From Nostoc sp. NMS4 (GTDB taxonomy: Bacteria > Cyanobacteriota > Cyanobacteriia > Cyanobacteriales > Nostocaceae), in the NCBI RefSeq assembly GCF_017115095.1, contig NZ_JABXKI010000083.1:1-41714 (forward strand): a stretch of DNA of 41,714 nt, read 5' to 3'. Position 1 is the stretch's first letter; each line of letters opens with the position of its first letter. Below the pieces are notes generated by a model that was not told the origin of the DNA, searched no databases, and saw only the letters and a program-made list of their open reading frames with translations. This document shows, piece by piece, positions 1 to 6,629 of the stretch. Both the position numbers and the translations under genes were made by a program.

Positions 1-99
1 GGTTCTACTGCATTGTTCTAGTTTCCTCCTAGCAGTAGGTAAAAGATTCATAGGAGCTAGACGACTCAGAATGTAAGAAACAAATCGTTTCAAATAAAA

Positions 100-249
100 C
101 AGAACTTGCAGCAATGCAACTACCGAGGGGCACTCGGAAAGTTAGCGCTTGGGGAGAGTCCTACCTCTGGGCTAGATAACGCAAGGCATCTAGTTTAAGT
201 GGTCTCGTTGAACCAAGAATCTCAGTCACTTTAGTACTGAGAGTGTCAA
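100..249 (+). ncRNA. Probable TnpB omega-RNA scaffold at the right end of an IS200/IS605-type element
   Basis: The block ends with TTGAACCAAGAATCTCAG (208-225), a CTCAGT/ACTGAG hairpin (221-226 with 236-241, loop containing CTTTAG) and GTGTCAA (243-249). This resembles the 3' end of TnpB guide RNAs and IS605-family right ends, where a CTTTAG-loop hairpin is followed by a short terminal motif and then the guide. If so, the guide would start at about 250. No tnpB reading frame is visible in bases 1-100, so the gene lies beyond the left edge or is lost. The 5' boundary is a guess, and the call rests on recalled similarity. Confidence 0.55.
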
Positions 250-299
250 ATTAGGATGCAGAAAGCTGTAATCATCCAAAATCCAAAACTCAAAATGGC

Positions 300-1268
300 A
301 TGACCTATCTAGAAACAGCAGCGCAATTCTACCGCGAAGTTGCCCAAACCCCGCAAGTTGGACTTTGTTGTGTACAAAGTACGCCCTTGCAACTACCAGG
401 GTTGAAAATTCCTTTGCCAATGCAGGAAATGAATTATGGTTGTGGCACTACTGTTCACCCCACCGAACTAGGAAACCAACCTACTGTACTGTACGTTGGC
501 GTTGGTGGCGGCTTAGAAGCGTTGCAATTCGCTTATTTTTCCCGCTATGCAAGTGCTGTAATTGCTGTTGAACCGGTTGAAGCTATGCGGGAAGCTGCTG
601 CACGCAATCTGAAAATTGCTGCTCAAGAAAATCCCTGGTTTAACACCAGCTTTGTCGAAATCCGCGAAGGTGATGCTTTTAACTTACCTGTTGCTGATGA
701 TAGCGTTGATATCGTGGCACAAAATTGCCTTTTCAATATCTTTGAACCAGAAGATTTAACTCGTGCTTTAAAAGAAGCATATCGGGTATTAAAACCAGGT
801 GGACGCTTGCAGATGAGCGATCCAATTGCTACTCGTCCAATTCCAGCACATCTTCAACAAGATGAGCGACTGAGAGCCATGTGTTTATCGGGTGCGCTCA
901 CATATCAAGAGTATATTGAACTGATTATAAATGCTGGTTTTGGTCAAGTTGAAATTCGTGACCGTCGTCCTTATCGCCTATTAGATTCCCAGACTTATAA
1001 TTTAGAAGATAACCTACTTTTAGAAAGTCTCGATTCTGTCTCTTTTAAAGTTGTAATTCCAGAAGATGGTGCTTGCATTTTCACTGGAAAAACGGCAATT
1101 TATGCTGGTTCAGAACCCTTCTTTGACGATTTGGCAGGTCATCTACTTCAGTTAGGGATTCCGGCTGCGGTGTGTGATAAGACTGCTGCTAAACTTGCTG
1201 CTAGCAAGCCATTAGAAATAATTGTTACCGATTCAACCTGGCATTATAGTGGTGGTGGTTGCTGTTAA
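300..1268 (+). CDS. arsM: Arsenosugar-biosynthesis arsenite S-adenosylmethionine methyltransferase
   Basis: The 322-residue protein methylates trivalent arsenic with S-adenosylmethionine, the first steps of the path to arsenosugars. It has a class I methyltransferase core: a glycine-rich SAM loop VGVGGG near residue 66, an acidic VEP after strand 2, and EAYRVLKPGG near residue 160. Cysteines are placed as in arsenic-binding enzymes: C23-C24 near the N-terminus, C48, an internal AQNC, RAMC, and a terminal GGGCC. The C-terminal part (about 210-322) matches the cyanobacterial ArsM type paired with ArsS. The ATG at 300 is used; an upstream ATG at 295 opens only a two-codon frame. arsS follows after a broken permease gene, which supports the pathway. 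The gene starts only 50 bases after the putative IS605 end, so its promoter may lie inside that element. Confidence 0.9.
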   Translation: MTYLETAAQFYREVAQTPQVGLCCVQSTPLQLPGLKIPLPMQEMNYGCGTTVHPTELGNQPTVLYVGVGGGLEALQFAYFSRYASAVIAVEPVEAMREAAARNLKIAAQENPWFNTSFVEIREGDAFNLPVADDSVDIVAQNCLFNIFEPEDLTRALKEAYRVLKPGGRLQMSDPIATRPIPAHLQQDERLRAMCLSGALTYQEYIELIINAGFGQVEIRDRRPYRLLDSQTYNLEDNLLLESLDSVSFKVVIPEDGACIFTGKTAIYAGSEPFFDDLAGHLLQLGIPAAVCDKTAAKLAASKPLEIIVTDSTWHYSGGGCC

Positions 1269-1316
1269 TTTATCTAAGAAAGAATTCAGGGGTCAGAATA
1301 ATTCTGTTCGGCTGCT

Positions 1317-1349
1317 AGATCCCCGACTTCTTGAAGAAGTCGGGGATCT
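1317..1349. repeat. Perfect 16-bp inverted repeat, common Nostoc-type palindrome
   Basis: The left arm AGATCCCCGACTTCTT and its exact complement are separated by one base, giving a strong hairpin 48 bases after the arsM stop. I know this CCCCGACTTCTT motif as a dispersed intergenic repeat of cyanobacteria. It could end or stabilise the arsM transcript, but no U-tract follows. Confidence 0.75.
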
Positions 1350-1440
1350 GAACACCACTAGGTAATGAATGCACAATTTTAATATTTCACTAATTACATT
1401 CTGAATTCTGACTTATGACTTCTTCTTTATAAACCCCAAA

Positions 1441-2096
1441 ATGTTGTTAATTAGTCTGTTTTTAGCTACGCTTTTTTTAGCATATTCAAATGGAGCAAAT
1501 GATAATTTTAAAGGTGTAGCGACGCTGTTTGGTAGTCGAACTAGCAGCTATCAAACAGCAATTTTGTGGGCAACTTTTACAAAGGAATCTACAGCTTATC
1601 TGGCTATATTAATTCAAAATGGCATCTACCAGTCAATCAAAAAATAATTGATACTTGCCATTTTATCAGCGCTGGAATCGTCAGTTTTGCTAGAGGATTA
1701 AATGATACTCCTAAGATTGTTTCACTCCTCCTAATTATTGAGTATTTCTCGATTCAGGGGGGAGCGATTGCGATTGCGATCGCAATGGCACTTGGCGGTT
1801 TACTCAACTCTCAAAAAGTGGCAATAACCATGAGTGAAAAAATTACCTCAATGAATCCTACTCAAGGCTTATCAGCAAATATAGTAACTGGAGTTCTGGT
1901 GATTGCAGCTACTCGGTTTGGGCTTCCAGTTTCTACCACTCACGTTTCAGTTGGTTCTATTTTTGGTGTAGGATTAATTAGCAAAAAATCTAAATCTAAT
2001 ACTCGTGTTTTTTATCAAATTCTACTATCGTGGATTTTAACCTTACCAACTGCTGCAATCATTAGTGCAATAACCTACAGATTATTGCAAGGTTAA
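1441..2096 (+). pseudogene. Broken PiT-family inorganic phosphate transporter
   Basis: Two out-of-phase pieces of one PiT permease lie here. The first (1441-1647) begins MLLISLFLATLFLAYSNGAN and keeps the first signature GANDNFKG. The second (coding from about 1640 to 2096) keeps the C-terminal half, with the second signature ARGLNDTPK, the segment LPVSTTHVSVGS and the last membrane helices. PiT proteins are usually over 330 residues and have several helices plus a central loop between the signatures. Here that middle part is missing and the frame shifts near 1610-1650. An internal deletion of roughly 100-150 codons plus a frameshift is inferred. The gene sits between arsM and arsS, where a PiT permease could have carried phosphate or its analogue arsenate. 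It is unlikely to make a working transporter unless assembly error is responsible. Confidence 0.8.
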
Positions 2097-2139
2097 AAAG
2101 ATTGAATATAGTTGTGTAATTTTTTAGGAGTAGTAACTA

Positions 2140-3129
2140 ATGCAAACGCAAACAAAAGTCACAGCCTTTAAAAACAAACTCAGTTCACCTTTGACAAAAA
2201 AAGGCATCACTGTTTTACAAATTAATCTAGGTAAGCGGTGTAATCTTGCCTGTACCCACTGTCATGTCGAAGCTGGGCCAAAACGTCTAGAAGAACTTTC
2301 TCCTGAAATTTGCGAACAATTGATTTCACTAATCCATAAATTTCCCGAAATTAAAATTGTGGATTTGACTGGTGGCGCACCGGAAATGAATTATGGGTTT
2401 AAGCCACTCCTAGAAGCAGCCAAAGCAACTGGTAAACAAGTGATTGTCCGGTCTAATTTGACTATTTATTTTGAAGATGGATTTGCTGATTTACCAGAAT
2501 ACTTTGCCAAACACCAAGTAAGAATTGTCGCTTCTTTACCCTGTTATTTAGCAGATAATGTTGATAAAATGCGCGGCGCTGGCGTTTTTGATACTTCGGT
2601 CAAAGCTTTGCAGTGGCTTAACCAACTTGGCTATGGTAAAGACCAAAATTTAATTTTGGACTTAGTTTTTAATCCCCAGCTACCCACCGATGAAAAATTT
2701 TCTTTAGCTCCCGAACAGACCAACCTAGAACGAGATTACAAAATGTTCTTACAAGAACATTTTAATATTGTGTTTAACAACCTCTTCACCTTTACCAACC
2801 TACCAGTTGGTCGAACCAAAATGCATTTAGAACGGAGAAAACTGTACGCTAGCTATTTGCAGTTTTTAGAATTACATTTTAATCCCAGCACAGTTGAACA
2901 CTTAATGTGTCGCAATGAACTTTCAATTGACTATCTGGGCAATGTATATGATTGTGACTTTAACCAAATGATGAATTTGCCTGCAAAAACTCCCAATGGT
3001 GAAACTTTGACAGTTAGCAAATTGTTAGAAACTAACAGTTTAGACCTGATTAATGACGTACAAACTGCTGCTTATTGCTATGGTTGTACTGCTGGGTGTG
3101 GTTCTAGTTGTGGTGGGGCTTTGCTGTGA
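2140..3129 (+). CDS. arsS: Arsenosugar-biosynthesis radical SAM protein
   Basis: The 329-residue radical SAM enzyme is thought to join a 5'-deoxyadenosyl group to methylated arsenic in arsenosugar synthesis. The CxxxCxxC cluster motif is CNLACTHC (C34, C38, C41), followed by the glycine-rich VDLTGGAPEM near residue 75. The C-terminus has the family's cysteine-rich tail CYGCTAGCGSSCGG, probably binding a further Fe-S cluster. The ATG at 2140 is preceded by AGGAG at a good distance. It is co-directional with arsM and lies 43 bases after the broken PiT gene. Length and motifs look intact, so the arsenosugar function may survive loss of the permease. Confidence 0.92.
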   Translation: MQTQTKVTAFKNKLSSPLTKKGITVLQINLGKRCNLACTHCHVEAGPKRLEELSPEICEQLISLIHKFPEIKIVDLTGGAPEMNYGFKPLLEAAKATGKQVIVRSNLTIYFEDGFADLPEYFAKHQVRIVASLPCYLADNVDKMRGAGVFDTSVKALQWLNQLGYGKDQNLILDLVFNPQLPTDEKFSLAPEQTNLERDYKMFLQEHFNIVFNNLFTFTNLPVGRTKMHLERRKLYASYLQFLELHFNPSTVEHLMCRNELSIDYLGNVYDCDFNQMMNLPAKTPNGETLTVSKLLETNSLDLINDVQTAAYCYGCTAGCGSSCGGALL

Positions 3130-3695
3130 AGGGGGCAGGAGGCAGATCAATACTGCGTAGGTTTTGCATAAAAAATAGAAATGTGTAGGTTGGGGAGCCA
3201 CTGCGCCCTTGTGGTTCCCCGACTTGTTCGCGTCAGCGTCTCCCAGGGGGAGAAGCACGTGGCGTTTGAGGAACGTAGCAAGATCCCCGCAGGGTAACCC
3301 AACATTTTCGGGGCTTTATTGGGTTGCGTGTTCTACATGCATCAATTATGTCAACTATCATCACGCTAAACACCAATGCACCCACAATTCTGATTGGCGA
3401 AAAGACAGAGGATAAGAGCTGATTCGTAAAGAAAATCTAAAGAGAAGTGAATCTGGCTTGAGCCAGATTATAGGCTAAATCGAGTGTAGTTATGTTGTTG
3501 CCGATGAGCCGTCTACCAGCGATTGAGAATCCACACCGCAAACCCTAAGGAACTCATGCTTTGATACCATCACTATATAGTGTAAGTTAAGGTTAAGTCG
3601 ATATTCAAACGAATAATTTTTGCTGAATTGCGACAGATAAAGACTAAACTAAAAAGTCTTGTGCAGCAAAACCTGTAGCTTTAAATGAAATAATC
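3130..3695. other. Intergenic region with mosaic repeats, arsS to serA
   Basis: No gene is supported here. Bases 3183-3345 hold pieces of a common cyanobacterial intergenic repeat (GTGTAGGTTGGG at the left, TTGGGTTGCGTG near 3320 at the right) interrupted by other repeat-like DNA with AGCGTCTCCCAGGGGGAG. A 9-bp hairpin AATCTGGCT/AGCCAGATT lies at 3450-3469. The last 150 bases are presumably the serA promoter region, but I see no clear box. Confidence 0.5.
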
Positions 3696-5276
3696 ATGTC
3701 TAAGGTTCTTGTCTCCGATTCTATTGACCAAGCTGGAATTGACATTCTTTCGCAAGTTGCTACCGTTGATGTCAAATTAGGTCTAAAACCAGCCGAACTG
3801 ATCGCAATTATTGGTGAGTATGACGCGCTGATGATTCGCTCTGGTACGCGCGTTACTCAAGAAATTATTGATGCCGGCACTCAACTAAAAATCATCGGTC
3901 GTGCTGGTGTGGGTGTCGATAATGTGGATGTTCCCGCCGCCACCCGCCGGGGAATTGTGGTAGTCAATTCTCCAGAAGGAAATACAATTGCTGCGGCTGA
4001 ACACGCGCTAGCGATGATTTTGGCTTTATCTCGCCACATCCCCGATGCTAACGCTTCGGTGAAACGCGGTGCGTGGGATCGCAGTAGTTTTGTCGGTGCG
4101 GAAGTCTACAAAAAAACTCTCGGCGTTGTCGGTTTGGGTAAAATTGGCTCCCATGTTGCGGCTGTAGCTAGAACAATGGGGATGAAATTACTAGCTTACG
4201 ACCCTTTTATTTCTACAGAACGAGCAGAACAATTAGGCTGTCAGTTGGTGGAACTAGATTTACTCTTCCAGCAAGCAGACTATATCACCCTACACATCCC
4301 GAAAACCCCAGAAACCACCCACTTAATCAATGCTACAACTCTGGCAAAGATGAAACCCACAGCCCGGATTATCAACTGCGCTCGTGGTGGCATCATTGAT
4401 GAAATAGCTTTAGCAGCAGCTCTGAAAGCGGGTAAAATTGGTGGTGCAGCCTTGGATGTGTTCGAGTCAGAACCATTGGGTGAATCGGAATTGCGATCGC
4501 TAGGCAAAGAAATCATCCTCACCCCCCATTTGGGAGCCTCTACCACAGAAGCTCAAGTGAATGTGGCCATTGATGTTGCCGAACAAATTCGGGATGTACT
4601 TTTAGGACTACCAGCACGTTCAGCCGTCAACATTCCCGGACTCGGCCCCGATGTGTTGGAAGAACTCAAACCCTATATGCAACTAGCAGAAACTCTCGGT
4701 AATCTGGTGGGACAGCTAGCTGGCGGACGGGTGGAAGTACTGAATATTCGACTACAAGGGGAACTCGCAACCAACAAAAGTCAGCCTTTAATCGTCGCTG
4801 CCCTCAAAGGACTACTTTACCAAGCTTTGCGAGAACGGGTAAATTACGTAAATGCCAGCATAGAAGCCAAAGAACGCGGAATTCGGGTAATTGAAACCCG
4901 CGATGCTTCCATTCGAGACTATGCCGGTACACTGCATCTAGAAGCCACGGGTACTTTAGGTACTCATTCGGTAACAGGTGCTTTGCTAGGTGAGCGGGAA
5001 ATCCACCTCACCGACGTTGACGGTTTCCCGATTAACGTCCCACCCAGCAAATATATGCTGTTTACCCTGCACCGCGATATGCCGGGGATTATCGGCAAAC
5101 TTGGTTCCCTACTCGGCAGTTTTAATGTGAATATTGCCAGTATGCAAGTAGGTCGTAAAATCGTCCGTGGTGATGCGGTAATGGCTCTGAGCATAGATGA
5201 CCCTTTACCAGAGGGCATTTTGAATGAGATTATTAAAGTCCCTGGTATTCGGGACGCATATACAGTAACACTATGA
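3696..5276 (+). CDS. serA: D-3-phosphoglycerate dehydrogenase
   Basis: It oxidises 3-phosphoglycerate to 3-phosphohydroxypyruvate with NAD+, the first step of serine synthesis in the cytosol. At 526 residues it is the long type: a substrate/NAD-binding catalytic core (1-310), an intervening domain (about 315-445) and a C-terminal ACT domain (about 453-526, beginning YMLFTLHRDMPG). The Rossmann loop GLGKIGS lies near 146-152. The catalytic residues are Arg230 in NCARGG, Glu in FESEP and His278 in TPHLGAS. The ACT domain suggests control by serine or another amino acid. The stop TGA is also the first three bases of a TGAGTGC heptamer array, so the array begins exactly at the end of the gene. 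Confidence 0.96.
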   Translation: MSKVLVSDSIDQAGIDILSQVATVDVKLGLKPAELIAIIGEYDALMIRSGTRVTQEIIDAGTQLKIIGRAGVGVDNVDVPAATRRGIVVVNSPEGNTIAAAEHALAMILALSRHIPDANASVKRGAWDRSSFVGAEVYKKTLGVVGLGKIGSHVAAVARTMGMKLLAYDPFISTERAEQLGCQLVELDLLFQQADYITLHIPKTPETTHLINATTLAKMKPTARIINCARGGIIDEIALAAALKAGKIGGAALDVFESEPLGESELRSLGKEIILTPHLGASTTEAQVNVAIDVAEQIRDVLLGLPARSAVNIPGLGPDVLEELKPYMQLAETLGNLVGQLAGGRVEVLNIRLQGELATNKSQPLIVAALKGLLYQALRERVNYVNASIEAKERGIRVIETRDASIRDYAGTLHLEATGTLGTHSVTGALLGEREIHLTDVDGFPINVPPSKYMLFTLHRDMPGIIGKLGSLLGSFNVNIASMQVGRKIVRGDAVMALSIDDPLPEGILNEIIKVPGIRDAYTVTL

Positions 5277-5306
5277 GTGCTGAGTGCTGAGTGCTGAGTG
5301 CTGAGT
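5274..5306. repeat. TGAGTGC heptamer tandem array
   Basis: Four TGAGTGC units start at 5274, 5281, 5288 and 5295, with a partial fifth. The first three bases are the serA stop codon. Short tandem heptamers of this kind are typical of heterocyst-forming cyanobacteria. Confidence 0.9.
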
Positions 5307-5320
5307 CAAGAAAAGTTAGG

Positions 5321-5362
5321 AGTGAATAGTTAAAAGTGAATAGTTAAGAGTGAATAGTTAAA
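5321..5362. repeat. 14-bp tandem repeat, three copies
   Basis: AGTGAATAGTTAAA occurs three times in a row (5321, 5335, 5349), the middle copy ending in G. It would form the loop between two complementary heptamer arrays. Confidence 0.85.
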
Positions 5363-5417
5363 AACTCCTAACTCCTAACTCCTAACTCCTAACTCCTAAC
5401 TCCTAACTCCTAACTCC
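5363..5417. repeat. AACTCCT heptamer tandem array
   Basis: About eight units of AACTCCT run from 5363, the last imperfect. GTTAGGAGT at 5315-5323 is complementary to the units, and ACTCAGCACTCAGCAC at 5423-5438 is complementary to the TGAGTGC array at 5274. The whole serA-prmA gap could therefore fold into one long stem. Confidence 0.88.
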
Positions 5418-5475
5418 CTCAAACTCAGCACTCAGCACGGGCTAAACCTTAGCTATCCGCTAACAGCACTCAAAA

Positions 5476-6396
5476 ATGGCAAATACCTGGTGGGAACTGA
5501 ATATTTTATGTGAGCCAGACCTAGAAGAATCGATCTTTTGGCGACTGGAGGATTTTGGCTGTCGTGGTACTGCTAGCGAAAACAAAGGAAATTCATCTTT
5601 AGTAAGGGCTTACTTACCAACAATTCAAACACAGCTACTAGATTTGGCAGCGCTGTCGTTGTGGCTGCGTCAAGATGCCCTCTGTGTAGGAGTTTCATCT
5701 CCCTCCCTACAATGGCAATTGATTGATGAGGAAGATTGGGCGACTAGCTGGAAACAATATTGGCATCCGCAAGAAATAGGCGATCGCTTCCTAATTAACC
5801 CAGCTTGGCTACCATTACCAGAAACAACGGAACGGTTAGTGATTCGTCTCGATCCTGGTGTAGCATTTGGTACTGGCAATCATGCCACGACTCAGTTATG
5901 TTTGGAATCTTTGGAAATGCGGCTAAGTGGTGTTTCTCAGTCGTTTGTAGGTGATAGTGGTAAACATGAACATCTGGTAATTGCAGATATTGGCTGTGGT
6001 TCTGGTATCCTTTCCATTGGGGCGCTGCTACTGGGAGCCGAGAAAGTCTATGCAGTAGATACTGACCCTTTGGCGGTGCAATCAACTATCAGCAATGGTG
6101 CGCTGAACGACATTAGCCCAGAACGTTTACTACCTGCACTGGGAAGTGTAGACGTTTTGACAAAACTAGTTCAAAGCCCAGTGGATGGTATTGTCTGCAA
6201 TATTTTGGCTCATGTAATTATTGAATTGATTCCAGAAATGAGTGCGATCGCTAAACCTGAAACTTGGGCAATCTTCAGTGGTATTTTATTGGAACAATCT
6301 AAAGCTGTTGCTGACGCTTTAGAACAAAATGGTTGGGTTGTCGCTACCTTGTGGAAACGCAAAGAATGGTGTTGCTTGAATGTACGGCGTTCTTAA
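5476..6396 (+). CDS. prmA: Ribosomal protein L11 methyltransferase
   Basis: PrmA trimethylates lysines and the N-terminus of ribosomal protein L11 with S-adenosylmethionine. The 306-residue protein has an N-terminal recognition domain (1-100, opening [10 protein letters not shown]) and a class I methyltransferase domain. The SAM loop [12 protein letters not shown] lies near 170-181, followed by acidic VDTDP and CNILAHV near 240, the NxL-type catalytic segment. [13 protein letters not shown], also typical of PrmA, lies near residue 130. The ATG at 5476 fits the family start. It follows serA after the heptamer arrays; the serA-prmA order is familiar in cyanobacteria and may reflect a shared transcript. 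Confidence 0.93.
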   Translation: MANTWWELNILCEPDLEESIFWRLEDFGCRGTASENKGNSSLVRAYLPTIQTQLLDLAALSLWLRQDALCVGVSSPSLQWQLIDEEDWATSWKQYWHPQEIGDRFLINPAWLPLPETTERLVIRLDPGVAFGTGNHATTQLCLESLEMRLSGVSQSFVGDSGKHEHLVIADIGCGSGILSIGALLLGAEKVYAVDTDPLAVQSTISNGALNDISPERLLPALGSVDVLTKLVQSPVDGIVCNILAHVIIELIPEMSAIAKPETWAIFSGILLEQSKAVADALEQNGWVVATLWKRKEWCCLNVRRS

Positions 6397-6629
6397 ATTA
6401 TTGTACTTTTTAGAGCCTAAAACTTTCAAAGGTGCGATCGTCTGAATTAAAGTACTTATTCCTACATTTGTCCCTACGTAAATACCTTAGTAACTAGTTA
6501 GACAGCACATCGGTTTGGGAATACTGGAAATTAGGGTTTATCAAACTCGCCCTCAAAAAGCAAATTTCGGTTTTCATGCCATCTTCTATAATTAATAAAA
6601 CCTACACACCTAATTCTAGGCATGAGACT

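Noticed and set aside
4280..4546. Minus-strand ORF inside serA
   Set aside because: It lies antisense within a clear serA reading frame and has no recognisable features.
5274..5438. Tandem array between serA and prmA as a possible CRISPR
   Set aside because: Units are 7 and 14 bases with no spacers; this is a short tandem repeat array.
6397..6629. Possible T-box or other leader control of ileS
   Set aside because: No T-box sequence, specifier loop or terminator/antiterminator pair was seen, and cyanobacteria are not known for T-boxes.
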